From the NCBI GenBank assembly GCA_029555925.1, contig JAKPQU010000631.1, forward strand, positions 1 through 16,143: 16,143 bases of DNA, in the 5' to 3' direction. The position numbers and the translations under genes were made by a program. Shown in pieces: positions 6,554 to 14,584 of this stretch (its first letter is position 1; every line of letters begins with the position of its first letter). The notes under the pieces are model-generated. The model searched no databases and was not told where the DNA came from. It saw nothing but the letters and a program-made list of their open reading frames with translations. Source of the DNA: Bacillota bacterium (GTDB lineage: Bacteria; Eremiobacterota; SpSt-956; JAKJGF01).

Positions 6554-9391
6554 ATGAAAATAAAGACAATGGAAAAACTTATACATATTATTGCAGATAA
6601 TGAAACCTGGCTGGTAGAGAGAGTACTTCATTATGCAAAGGTGCATGGTTATGCCAGATATACTTCTACTCTGGCTGAAGCGTGGAGAATTTCTATTAAC
6701 GGTCTCTCACAGGCAATACTTGATGGTTTAAAGTTTTACACTGAAACGCCTGAACTGGGGCCTGATGATGATTATACGAGAGATCCCGTTACATCTTTCG
6801 GAATAAAGGAAGCACAGAAACATCGTTCCCGCGGTGTTACTATAGGCATGTTTCTGGGGTTGTTAAAATATTACCGTCAGAGTTATATCGATCTTATTCT
6901 TGAAAATGATTTCAATGAAGAAGAGAAAAAATGTTACAGGCTTTTTATTGATAGAATCTTTGACAGAATTGAAATAGGTTTTTGCACCGAATGGACCGGT
7001 TTGAGCGGTAGTGAAGAACTGGAAGAATTACAGGTAACAAACCGTTTTCTCTCAAATGAAAAGGATAGATATCTTACAAGTTTTGAAAGTATGAAAAATC
7101 CTGTTATACTCCTGGACAATAACAATATAATTGTTAATATAAATCATGCAGGTAATGAGCTTTTTAAAGATTTTTCTGTCCCCGGTTCCGCATATTATTC
7201 CCGAAATATTCCGGAAAACAGACTGATTTTTCTTGAAGAAGAACTTTCTTCCTTTGTTTCAATAAAGAATTCAGAAATGGAACTGGAAAAAGAAATTGAA
7301 ACTGTTAAGGGTAAAAGATATTTCCAGATTAAATTGAAGAAAATGCTTGATGTAAGTGAAAGGTTTGCCGGTGTTATTGCTATATTAAATGATATTACAG
7401 AATTAAAACTTGTTCAGGAAGAACTGATGATGGCAAGGGATAAGGCCGAAAGTGCTAGCAGAGCAAAAAGCAGTTTTCTTGCCAGTATGAGTCATGAAAT
7501 AAGGACTCCTATGAATGCAATAATAGGGATGACTTCACTCCTTTTAAATACGGAATTATCACATGAACAGGAAGAATTTGTTGAAGTTATCCGACGCAGC
7601 GGCAATAGCCTTATGGGGATAATCAATGATATACTGGATTTTTCCAAGATAGAAGCAGGTCAGTTCATGCTTGAAAAAAATCCCTTTGAACTCATAGAAT
7701 GTGTTGAAGAAGCTCTGGATATAGTCGCTCCAAAAGCAGGTAAAAAATCACTGGAAATAGCTTATATGTGCGATAAATCTGTTCCGCTTATTATAGAAGG
7801 TGATATTACCCGTCTCCGTCAGATACTTGTGAATTTGCTTGATAATGCCATTAAATTTACGGAAAAAGGTGATGTTGTGCTTTCTGTTAAAGCAAGACAT
7901 CTTATGGAAGAGGATTATGAAATTCAATTTTCCGTAAAAGACACAGGTGTCGGTATTCCTCCCGAAAAGTTTCAATATCTTTTCAAACCATTCAGTCAGA
8001 CTGATTCATCTATTACCCGCAGATACGGAGGTACTGGCCTTGGCCTGACCATAAGCAAACTCCTCGTTGAACATATGGGGGGAACTATACATGCAGAGAG
8101 TGTTCCCGGTAAAGGAACAACCTTTTATTTTACCATAATTACCAGGGCAGATACTGTGAAACAGTTTTCCTCTTTTAAATCCTCTCATTTACTGGCAGGA
8201 TTGAACGTATTAATAGTGGATGACAATGAAATAAATCGTTTTATGCTTACTCAGGCCTGTGAGAAATGGGGTGTGTCATCTATAAATGCCTCCTGTGCCT
8301 CTGAAGCTCTTGCTATTCTGAAACAGAATAAAACAGTTCATATTGCCCTGCTGGATATGGCTATGCCTGGAGTGGACGGTATTACACTGGCAGATGAAAT
8401 AAGGAACCTGGGCTATGATTTCCCGATGTTTCTTCTTACATCTATAGATAAAATATTCTCTCAGAAAGAGTTAATGAATTTTAACGGTTATCTCATAAAA
8501 CCTATAAAATTATCACATTTATACAACAAATTGATTGAAGTTGCTACAGGGAAGGCAGTTTCTGTCTTTAAAGCACATGATAAACCATATCTTGACCCAT
8601 CGCTTTCCGGAAAATATCCTCTTACCATTCTGCTGGTAGAAGATAATCTTGTCAATCAGCAGGTTATGTTGAGTATGCTTGAAAAAATGGGATATATGGT
8701 AGATGTGGCCTGGAATGGTATTGAAGCCATTGAATCACTGCGTCGCCAGCCTTATAATCTCATGTTTATGGATGTAGAAATGCCTGAAATGGACGGTTTA
8801 ACAGCTACCTGCCGTATCAGAGAAGATTTTCCCCCTGAAAGGCAGCCATGTATTGTTGCCATGACTGCAAAGGTTTTCAGAGAAGATATAAAAAAATGTT
8901 TTGATGCAGGTATGGATTATTATCTCGGGAAACCTGTACAGGTAAAAGAACTTGTAAAGGTGCTGAGAGAAGCTAAAAATATGCGTGCTTCTTCTGAGGA
9001 ACATATTATAAAAGAAAGAATAATATCTGAAAAATCTGTAGCACAGTCTATAAAGATGGAGAACTTCGAAAATTTGAAAAGCCTTGTAGGTGAAGAGAAA
9101 GCATTTGATTTAATCGATAAATATCTGAATGACAGTCAGGCAATCATGGAGAAGATTAAAGAAAGTATCAGGGAAGATAATTATACAGGTCTCAGAATTT
9201 CCTCTCATACATTGAAATCCTCCAGCACCCACTTCGGTGCAACCATACTGGCCGGTTTATGCCAGGAAGCAGAAACTATGGCAGATACCTGTAAGGCCGA
9301 AGGGTTAAAAGAAAAAGTCTCTTCCATAGAAGATGAATATAAAAGAGTAAGGCTTGAACTGGAAAAAATCAGGAATAATAGGATTTTATAA
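6554..9391 (+). CDS. hybrid histidine kinase with REC-REC-HPt phosphorelay tail
   Basis: A 945-residue cytosolic phosphorelay kinase. Residues 1-155 are predicted helical ([20 protein letters not shown] is distinctive) and may be an RsbRD-N-like sensory bundle; this is a recollection, not a proof. Then comes a PAS-like region (about 174-290) and HisKA with phospho-His314 in [13 protein letters not shown]. HATPase_c follows (N box [12 protein letters not shown]1 DTGVGIP, G2 [10 protein letters not shown] near 491). REC1 has Asp601 in [15 protein letters not shown]2 has Asp740 in [12 protein letters not shown], and the HPt domain has His885 in SSHTLKSSS. All relay residues are intact, so the chain His-Asp-His could end inside the protein or pass to another regulator such as the stand-alone REC protein upstream. 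The ribosome binding site is weak; ATG at 6569 is an alternative start. Gap to the previous gene is 18 bases. Confidence 0.93.
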   Translation: MKIKTMEKLIHIIADNETWLVERVLHYAKVHGYARYTSTLAEAWRISINGLSQAILDGLKFYTETPELGPDDDYTRDPVTSFGIKEAQKHRSRGVTIGMFLGLLKYYRQSYIDLILENDFNEEEKKCYRLFIDRIFDRIEIGFCTEWTGLSGSEELEELQVTNRFLSNEKDRYLTSFESMKNPVILLDNNNIIVNINHAGNELFKDFSVPGSAYYSRNIPENRLIFLEEELSSFVSIKNSEMELEKEIETVKGKRYFQIKLKKMLDVSERFAGVIAILNDITELKLVQEELMMARDKAESASRAKSSFLASMSHEIRTPMNAIIGMTSLLLNTELSHEQEEFVEVIRRSGNSLMGIINDILDFSKIEAGQFMLEKNPFELIECVEEALDIVAPKAGKKSLEIAYMCDKSVPLIIEGDITRLRQILVNLLDNAIKFTEKGDVVLSVKARHLMEEDYEIQFSVKDTGVGIPPEKFQYLFKPFSQTDSSITRRYGGTGLGLTISKLLVEHMGGTIHAESVPGKGTTFYFTIITRADTVKQFSSFKSSHLLAGLNVLIVDDNEINRFMLTQACEKWGVSSINASCASEALAILKQNKTVHIALLDMAMPGVDGITLADEIRNLGYDFPMFLLTSIDKIFSQKELMNFNGYLIKPIKLSHLYNKLIEVATGKAVSVFKAHDKPYLDPSLSGKYPLTILLVEDNLVNQQVMLSMLEKMGYMVDVAWNGIEAIESLRRQPYNLMFMDVEMPEMDGLTATCRIREDFPPERQPCIVAMTAKVFREDIKKCFDAGMDYYLGKPVQVKELVKVLREAKNMRASSEEHIIKERIISEKSVAQSIKMENFENLKSLVGEEKAFDLIDKYLNDSQAIMEKIKESIREDNYTGLRISSHTLKSSSTHFGATILAGLCQEAETMADTCKAEGLKEKVSSIEDEYKRVRLELEKIRNNRIL

Positions 9392-9420
9392 AGAAGGAAT
9401 TTTATTCAAACTGGCAGAAT

Positions 9421-9426
9421 TATAAT
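9421..9426 (+). promoter_or_regulatory. possible -10 box before the beta-repeat gene
   Basis: A perfect TATAAT in the 115-base gap after the kinase gene, 81 bases before the next ATG. No good TTGACA match lies at 16-18 bases upstream, so support is limited to the -10 box. Confidence 0.25.
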
Positions 9427-9459
9427 ATATTCTAGTTAATAACAGAGCACATTAATCTT

Positions 9460-9475
9460 CGCGTCACGCGTCACG
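9460..9475. repeat. short CGCGTCA heptamer array, 2 units
   Basis: CGCGTCA twice, then CG, with a 7-bp period. It is the same family as at 3764 and lies in the leader of the following gene. Confidence 0.75.
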
Positions 9476-9506
9476 ATTTTCATTCTGGAGTAATATTATA
9501 AAATTT

Positions 9507-10550
9507 ATGTTGTATCCGAAAAGCAATTACCGCCATCTTGGAAATATACATTTCTGGGAAAAAAAAGAAATAGAACTGGAATTTAAAAATCCAAAAAAAA
9601 GTGATGTGAAACTGGAGATAATAATAATCTCCGAGTGGCTTGAACTGCTCTCTGAAAGAGAAATTCTGTTTTGTGCCGAAGAAAGTAAAAAAGTCAGATT
9701 CCTTGTAAACGGTCTGAGTGTTTCTTCAGGCAATCACTGGTGCGAGATTTTATTATGCGAACCTTTAAGAAAAGAAGTCGTTATCAGAGAGATACTGCTC
9801 GGTACCTTTCTTCCTGAAAAATTACTGGAGAAATATGAGAAAAATGCCGACATAATAAATGTTTACCCCGATTTAATAGATATTGGAAATATAATAAAAG
9901 GAAATAGAGCCGTCAGAGAATTTAATATAGAAAACAATGATAATGTGCCGGTAAAGGTATTGATGACATGTTTTGATAAATGGATAAAAATTCCCGGCGT
10001 AAGAGATAAAGAAGGTAATGAATTTTATTTTAAAGATAATAAAGCAGAACTGAATATACCTCCGGGAGAAATTTTTACTGTCAATTTAGAGATAGATTCA
10101 CGATTGTGCATTGCAGATTTAAAACATATGGGAGAGGTTTATATATCATGTCCTGATCTGGATGTATCTGATAGATCTGTGAAGATTAAAATTCGTTCCT
10201 TTAATGTAAAGCATTTTCTTATTGATTTTCATGAAGTAAATATGGGGAAAGCTGTTCCTGGAGATGAATTAACAAAAGAATTACAGATAACATATCTGGG
10301 AGAAAGACATGACATTACTCTTTCGGGAGAAATGATCCCTCTTTCCGATTGGATTAAGATTGAACATAATGACTTTGTAATAAAACATGGAGAAAGTTCT
10401 ACTGTAAAGATTCACTGCATGATTCCGGAAGATATGAGTAAAGGTGTCAAAGAATCCTTTATACTGGTTAATTTTAATCCGGAAAAATGCAGTCCCCCTG
10501 TTTCTTTTATGCCACAGCAACTCGGTAAAATAATTCTGGATATATGTTGA
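9507..10550 (+). CDS. unrecognised protein of three beta-sandwich-like repeats
   Basis: A 347-residue protein that I cannot assign to a named family. It has no signal peptide or membrane segment and so is probably cytosolic. Three similar segments are visible (about 5-100, 115-220 and 228-335). Each opens with a pattern like YPDLIDIGNIIKG or FHEVNMGKAVPG, continues with an alternating-hydrophobic strand such as REFNIENNDNVPVKV, has a Trp-containing WLELL, WIKIP or WIKIE, and then a Gly-Glu turn before a strand like FTVNLEIDS. This resembles Ig-like/ASH/HYDIN-type beta-sandwich repeats that mediate protein contacts. The ribosome binding site is poor: GGAG at 9486-9489 is about 17 bases from the ATG. 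The stop overlaps the ATG of the metallophosphoesterase gene by 7 bases, so the two are translationally coupled and may work together. Confidence 0.75.
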   Translation: MLYPKSNYRHLGNIHFWEKKEIELEFKNPKKSDVKLEIIIISEWLELLSEREILFCAEESKKVRFLVNGLSVSSGNHWCEILLCEPLRKEVVIREILLGTFLPEKLLEKYEKNADIINVYPDLIDIGNIIKGNRAVREFNIENNDNVPVKVLMTCFDKWIKIPGVRDKEGNEFYFKDNKAELNIPPGEIFTVNLEIDSRLCIADLKHMGEVYISCPDLDVSDRSVKIKIRSFNVKHFLIDFHEVNMGKAVPGDELTKELQITYLGERHDITLSGEMIPLSDWIKIEHNDFVIKHGESSTVKIHCMIPEDMSKGVKESFILVNFNPEKCSPPVSFMPQQLGKIILDIC

Positions 10551-11371
10551 AAAAAATAATAAAATTTTTTGCATCCCTGATAATATTATTGCTTCTGGCT
10601 ATCTGTTACAGTTTTATCGAACCGTACTGGTTACAGATAAAACACATTGATATTACAGATGACGATATACCTGAAGCATTTGACGAACTGAAGATTGTAT
10701 TTATAACAGATATTCATCATGGCCCTTTCTGTTCCCGCGGGAGAGTAAAAAAACTTGTAAATGTTGTTAATAAACTGAAGCCTGATATGATTTTTCTCGG
10801 CGGAGACTATGTTTACAGAGATAATAAATATATAAAGCCTGTTTTTGAGGAGCTTAAAAATCTGCATGCTCCTGAAGGCAAATTCGGGGTTCTCGGAAAT
10901 CATGATCACTGGCAGAGTAAATCTCTGACGTTACAATCTATGAAAGATGCAGGAATAAAGGATCTTGATAACAGAGCCCTGTGGATAAACAGAAAAGGAG
11001 AAAAAATCAAAATAGGCGGTGTGGGAGATGTCATGACTGATGTACAGGATATAAATCCCACAGTGAAAGACGTTAATGAAAAAGATTTTGTAATTTTATT
11101 ATCCCACAGTCCTGATTATGTAGAAGAACTGAATAATTATAAGATTGATTTAATGTTAAGCGGTCATACTCATGGAGGGCAGGTTACATTTTTCGGTTTA
11201 TGGACTCCTTTTATTCCTTCCCGTTATGGAGATAGATACAGAACAGGTATTATAAATACGCAATATACTGAACTTATTGTATCAAACGGAACAGGAACAG
11301 TAATAAAGCCTGTAAGATTCTGCGCAAGACCTCAGATACTGGTTATTTGCCTGAAAAGAAACCTTTCATAG
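10544..11371 (+). CDS. membrane-anchored metallophosphoesterase (YaeI/YkuE-like)
   Basis: A calcineurin-like phosphoesterase of 275 residues. One N-terminal hydrophobic helix (about 5-25, IIKFFASLIILLLLAICY) should anchor it, with the catalytic domain next to the membrane. Metal-binding motifs are all present: D56-x-H58 in FITDIHHG, D88 in LGGDYV, GNHDH at 118-122, H188 in LLSHSP, and SGHTHGG with H208 and H210. Relatives such as YaeI, YkuE and LpxG-like enzymes hydrolyse phosphodiester or pyrophosphate bonds, some in lipid A precursors; the substrate here is not known. The ATG overlaps the stop of the preceding gene within ATGTTGA, with only a weak GGA upstream, so translation probably depends on that gene. 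Confidence 0.92.
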   Translation: MLKKIIKFFASLIILLLLAICYSFIEPYWLQIKHIDITDDDIPEAFDELKIVFITDIHHGPFCSRGRVKKLVNVVNKLKPDMIFLGGDYVYRDNKYIKPVFEELKNLHAPEGKFGVLGNHDHWQSKSLTLQSMKDAGIKDLDNRALWINRKGEKIKIGGVGDVMTDVQDINPTVKDVNEKDFVILLSHSPDYVEELNNYKIDLMLSGHTHGGQVTFFGLWTPFIPSRYGDRYRTGIINTQYTELIVSNGTGTVIKPVRFCARPQILVICLKRNLS

Positions 11372-11397
11372 ACAATTTCATCAAAAATTGATATAAT
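11369..11397 (+). promoter_or_regulatory. promoter of the PHP lipoprotein gene
   Basis: TAGACA (11369-11374) is followed after exactly 17 bases by a perfect TATAAT (11392-11397). The -35 overlaps the stop codon of the phosphoesterase gene. The predicted start point lies about 25 bases before the preferred ATG. Confidence 0.65.
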
Positions 11398-11411
11398 TAT
11401 TTTTATCAATT
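11386..11411. promoter_or_regulatory. inverted repeat over the -10 box, candidate operator
   Basis: AATTGATA (11386-11393) and TATCAATT (11404-11411) are perfect inverted repeats around a 10-base centre that contains most of the TATAAT and the likely start point. This position fits a repressor site; a 5'-end RNA hairpin is less likely because the left arm is upstream of the start point. Confidence 0.45.
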
Positions 11412-11429
11412 CAAATGAGGTTTGTTGAT

Positions 11430-12806
11430 ATGCTGAGAAAATTATTAAGCCTTATTCTGTTAATTATTATGTCAGGCTGCGGCAGTAATGGGAATACTTC
11501 ACTGACGCCTGTTGCTACTTCTATACCTTCATCCGGTTCTGTCGTGATTTCTACTGACGGATATGGCTGTAATGTAGATGGCAATTCCCGGCTTTATGCC
11601 GGTATGACTACTGCATGGGGTGATTTACATGCCCATAGTACCTATTCCAATGATGCTTTTGAGAAAGAAGGGTGTCTTCTTACTCCGGAAGATGCCTGTA
11701 AATTTGCAAGGGATGTAAGTCTTCTGGATTTTATGGCCATTACCGATCATGCCGAAAACGGACCTCCCGGCGAATATACACAGGAAAAGTGGAATAATAT
11801 GATTGAACAGGAAAAATCCATATCGTCTTCCAGGCCTTTTGTAATTTTTCCTGCCTTTGAATATACTAAAAATACTGTCAGAACTGATGGTACAGGCCAT
11901 AAAAATATAATCTGTTATGATTATGAACATTTACCTCAGAGAGGTTATGGATCCGATATATATACTTTACCGACAGATCTTTGGAATTACCTTAACAGCA
12001 CATCTGTATCAGGTTATTATATATGTATTCCCCATCATCCTGCAAAGGGTGCAGATTATGATAACCCTCTTATCCCTATGAATACAGACTGGAGTGAAAT
12101 CTATGTAAACAGTAATATTCAGCCTCTTGTAGAGATTTATTCCCGTCATGGAAGTTCAGAATCTGCCCTGTGCAATGATGAAAGGGTAAATGATTTTAAG
12201 GAGAGCTGTTCTGTAGAAGCTGCCCTTACGAGCTGGCTGAGTACTCATAATCCCGGGTATAAACTCGGTATTACAGGCGGAACGGACACTCATTACGGAA
12301 AACCGGGAGATGTCGAGGAAATAAGCAGTAATGTTGATACAAGACTCGGTTACTGGACGGGAGGAGTTACATCCGTATGGGTTAATACAATTGACAGGCA
12401 GGCTATATGGAATGGATTGAAGGGAAAGAACTGTTACGCCACGTCAGGTGCAAGGATTAAACTGGAATTTACAGCCAGACTTGGAACAGAAATTGTTCCT
12501 ATGGGCGGAACCCTTACCCATAATGTATCTCTGTCGAACAGTCATTACGGACAGGTTAATCTCCATATATTTGCTCAGGGCTCAGGAGCTAATATAACCA
12601 GGGTGCAGATATTTAAAAACGGAACAATATTATATGACAGATCGGAAAATAATTTAACAGTTCATGTTGATTATCAGGATAACCTTAAAGAAGATTATGC
12701 CTATTATCGTGTAAAGGTATGGCAGGAGAACAGTTCAAACACTCTGCCCAATAATATTCCCTATGAGAGGGCATGGTCTTCTCCTGTATGGATAGAAAAG
12801 CAGTGA
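11430..12806 (+). CDS. DUF3604/PHP-type metal hydrolase, lipoprotein
   Basis: About 458 residues. An N-terminal hydrophobic stretch ends in a lipobox (LLIIMSGC, Cys17), so the protein is probably a lipid-anchored exported protein. The catalytic region opens with WGDLHAHSTYSND (His67, His69), followed by AITDHAENG, PHHPAKGA and GGTDTHYGKPG, the His/Asp metal ligands of PHP-fold DUF3604 proteins. A C-terminal beta-rich part (LHIFAQGSGANITRVQIFKNG) resembles a carbohydrate- or protein-binding sandwich. The substrate is unknown. The ATG at 11430 is preferred over the in-frame ATG at 11415 because GAGG at 11417-11420 is well placed and gives a normal-length signal sequence. The TGA stop at 12804-12806 lies within a CAGTGAC heptamer. 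It has its own promoter. Confidence 0.88.
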   Translation: MLRKLLSLILLIIMSGCGSNGNTSLTPVATSIPSSGSVVISTDGYGCNVDGNSRLYAGMTTAWGDLHAHSTYSNDAFEKEGCLLTPEDACKFARDVSLLDFMAITDHAENGPPGEYTQEKWNNMIEQEKSISSSRPFVIFPAFEYTKNTVRTDGTGHKNIICYDYEHLPQRGYGSDIYTLPTDLWNYLNSTSVSGYYICIPHHPAKGADYDNPLIPMNTDWSEIYVNSNIQPLVEIYSRHGSSESALCNDERVNDFKESCSVEAALTSWLSTHNPGYKLGITGGTDTHYGKPGDVEEISSNVDTRLGYWTGGVTSVWVNTIDRQAIWNGLKGKNCYATSGARIKLEFTARLGTEIVPMGGTLTHNVSLSNSHYGQVNLHIFAQGSGANITRVQIFKNGTILYDRSENNLTVHVDYQDNLKEDYAYYRVKVWQENSSNTLPNNIPYERAWSSPVWIEKQ

Positions 12807-12886
12807 CCAGTGACCACTTAATGGTAACCGGTAATATAGCTGATAATCTTAACTGATAACTTATGTTGACTGGTAACTGGTCACTG
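12801..12886. repeat. CAGTGAC heptamers in inverted orientation
   Basis: CAGTGACCAGTGACCA (12801-12816) and TGGTAACTGGTCACTG (12871-12886) are inverted repeats with 15 of 16 positions matching, separated by 54 bases that contain more degenerate units (GGTAACC, CTGATAA). The left arm holds the PHP gene stop. The structure ends 8 bases before the ribosome binding site of the next gene. Confidence 0.8.
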
Positions 12887-12893
12887 ATAATAT

Positions 12894-12902
12894 GGAGGTG
12901 AT
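12894..12902 (+). promoter_or_regulatory. full-length Shine-Dalgarno sequence
   Basis: GGAGGTGAT is complementary over 9 bases to the usual 16S rRNA 3' tail and lies 6 bases before the ATG at 12909. It is one of the strongest sites in the window, implying efficient translation of a very small protein. Confidence 0.85.
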
Positions 12903-12908
12903 TATCAT

Positions 12909-13115
12909 ATGGCAACAAATTGTGATGCCTATAAGAAAAATCTTGGTTTATGCAACTGTTCCTACGGAGGATGTTCAAAAAAAGGAAATTGCTGCGCCTG
13001 TCTTCATTATCACAGGTCTATGGGAGAACTGCCGGCATGTTTTTTCCCTGATGATGTAGAAAGAACTTATGACAGATCTATAGAAAGATTTGTAAAGCTT
13101 CACAGCAAAAAATGA
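12909..13115 (+). CDS. small Cys-rich protein (DUF6485-like)
   Basis: A 68-residue protein with nine cysteines, arranged as [25 protein letters not shown] and a later [20 protein letters not shown]. The Cys spacing and the GELPACFFP motif match what I recall of the DUF6485 family of small cytosolic proteins in anaerobes. Its function is unknown; the cysteines could hold zinc or an Fe-S cluster. There is no signal peptide. It sits alone between heptamer arrays with a full-length Shine-Dalgarno site, so it is likely a monocistronic or weakly linked gene. Composition matches the AT-rich left part of the window rather than the GC-richer block that follows. Confidence 0.85.
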   Translation: MATNCDAYKKNLGLCNCSYGGCSKKGNCCACLHYHRSMGELPACFFPDDVERTYDRSIERFVKLHSKK

Positions 13116-13132
13116 CAGGGATTTATCAGTAT

Positions 13133-13166
13133 CGTAACGCGTTACGCGTTACGCGTTACGCGTTAA
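13133..13166. repeat. CGTAACG/CGTTACG heptamer array
   Basis: Begins with the palindrome CGTAACGCGTTACG and continues as GCGTTAC units in 7-bp register. It is the last CGT-family array in the window. Confidence 0.88.
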
Positions 13167-13171
13167 TTCAT

Positions 13172-13213
13172 GATTCAGAGCCCATAATCTGGAATCTTGA
13201 ATCTGCAATCTGG
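13172..13213. repeat. TTGAATC-family heptamer array
   Basis: Units TGGAATC, TTGAATC, TGCAATC at 7-bp spacing, preceded by degenerate units. It directly follows the CGTTACG array and marks the change of repeat family and base composition. The 19 bases 13193-13211 recur in inverted form at 14592-14610. Confidence 0.82.
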
Positions 13214-13227
13214 TGTGGTGGTCTATC

Positions 13228-14361
13228 ATGATCTACCTCGATAACGCGGCCACTTCCTTTCCGAAACCGAAGGAGTCCATGGAGCACCTCAACAGGTTTG
13301 TCACTGAAATAGGAGGCAATCCAGGGCGAAGCGGCCACAGCCTCTCTGTAGAAGCAGCAAGGGTTGTGTTTGAAGCACGGGAAAAACTTACCGCATTTAT
13401 CAACGGGGATGATTCTGAAAGAATGATCTTCACACAAAATGGAACAGAATCCTTAAACCTGGCAATCCTGGGATTGATAGAGGAAAGAGATCATGTTGTG
13501 ACAACCTCTCTGGAACACAACTCTGTAATGCGCCCACTTATGTTCCTCATGAAGAAACAGGGGGTTGAGGTTTCCATTATTCAATGTAACCGGTCAGGAT
13601 CTCTGGATCTGGAGGCCCTGGCAAGAACAGTCCGCAAGGATACAAAGGCCGTTATCATCAATCACGGATCGAATGTTGTGGGAGTCACTCAGCCCCTGCA
13701 TGACATCAGACAAGCCATAGGCAGCGCTATCCTCATAGTTGATGCCTGCCAGACCATAGGCACTCACCCAATCGACATCAACAGGGACAATATTGACATC
13801 CTCTGCTTTTCCTGCCACAAGTCCCTCTTTGCTGTGCAGGGCGTCGGGGCTATCTATATCAGAAACGGAATAGATCCAGTGCCTCTCAAGTTCGGCGGAA
13901 CCGGTAGCAAATCCGAATCAATCGATCATCCTGAATTCCTCCCTGACAGGTATGAATGCGGAACACCCAACACACCGGGCATCGCCTCTTTGCTTGGAGG
14001 CCTTGCCTTTATCGAAAAAGAGGGCCTGACAAAAATTTCAGAAAGAAAAACAAGTATGCGGGAAAAAATCGTGAGAGGACTTTCCGCTATCCATGGAGTC
14101 ACTGTCCACGGGAATAATGGCAATAAGGCCTATGTGCCAGTGGTCTCATTTACAATGTATGGGAAACTCCCTTCAGAAATAGGGTACGCCCTCAACCAGC
14201 AACAGATCTATGTCAGGATTGGGCTCCAGTGTTCACCCATGGCCCACAAGACAATCGGTACATTCCCTGAGGGAACGGTCAGGGTATCGCCGGGATACTT
14301 CACCACCGATGAAGATATTGATACGTTTTTGGAGGCTGTGAGAATCATTGCCGGACAGTAG
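13228..14361 (+). CDS. cysteine desulfurase-like PLP aminotransferase (EF2568-type)
   Basis: A class V fold-type I PLP enzyme of about 377 residues. It opens with the hallmark MIYLDNAATSFPKP, followed by NPGRSGHSLS, TQNGTESLNLA, LEHNSVMRPL, VDACQTIGTHPID, and the PLP-binding SCHKS (Lys198). A Cys335 in LQCSPMAHKTIGTFPEGTVR stands where this subgroup (TIGR01977) carries its candidate persulfide cysteine. It probably removes sulfur or selenium from cysteine or selenocysteine and passes it to a carrier; relatives occur near selenium-metabolism genes. The ATG at 13228 matches the family start (a GTG at 13213 lies in the repeat array); the ribosome binding site is weak. It overlaps the DUF3343 gene by 14 bases. 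GC is visibly higher than in the genes to the left. Confidence 0.9.
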   Translation: MIYLDNAATSFPKPKESMEHLNRFVTEIGGNPGRSGHSLSVEAARVVFEAREKLTAFINGDDSERMIFTQNGTESLNLAILGLIEERDHVVTTSLEHNSVMRPLMFLMKKQGVEVSIIQCNRSGSLDLEALARTVRKDTKAVIINHGSNVVGVTQPLHDIRQAIGSAILIVDACQTIGTHPIDINRDNIDILCFSCHKSLFAVQGVGAIYIRNGIDPVPLKFGGTGSKSESIDHPEFLPDRYECGTPNTPGIASLLGGLAFIEKEGLTKISERKTSMREKIVRGLSAIHGVTVHGNNGNKAYVPVVSFTMYGKLPSEIGYALNQQQIYVRIGLQCSPMAHKTIGTFPEGTVRVSPGYFTTDEDIDTFLEAVRIIAGQ

Positions 14362-14584
14362 CTATTACATTCTTCTTTTTTACACAATCCACGATGTGCT
14401 CCGCACTGAAAAAATCCTCAAAAAACACAACGTCGCTCACGAACTCGTTCCAGTACCAAGAAATCTCAGTTCAGACTGCGGCATGTGCGTGAAACTAACG
14501 AGCAACTTAGAGCAGACACTACCCCTTATCAGCGCAATCGAAATAGCCGGCTGTTATGATGCTGAGGGCAAACACATCCATTGA
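14348..14584 (+). CDS. DUF3343 protein, putative sulfur/selenium carrier
   Basis: A 78-residue protein starting at TTG, overlapping the end of the aminotransferase gene. The pattern YYILLFYTIHDVLRTEKILK followed by ELVPVPRNLSSDCGMCVKL is typical of DUF3343, a small alpha/beta domain described as Se/S-carrier-like. Cys44 and Cys47 in DCGMC are candidate persulfide acceptors. GGAGG at 14331-14335 lies 12 bases before the TTG. The overlap and joint family history suggest that the aminotransferase loads this protein. The TGA stop is inside the first unit of a TTGAAGA heptamer array. Confidence 0.82.
   Translation: MPDSSYYILLFYTIHDVLRTEKILKKHNVAHELVPVPRNLSSDCGMCVKLTSNLEQTLPLISAIEIAGCYDAEGKHIH

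Noticed and set aside
12866..12893. promoter TTGACT...GATAAT ahead of the Cys-rich gene
   Set aside because: The spacer to GATAAT is only 14 bases, and using TAATAT instead would start transcription inside the ribosome binding site.
13168..13437. minus-strand ORF over the aminotransferase start
   Set aside because: Antisense to the conserved MIYLDNAATSFPKP opening of the aminotransferase; partly built from repeat sequence.
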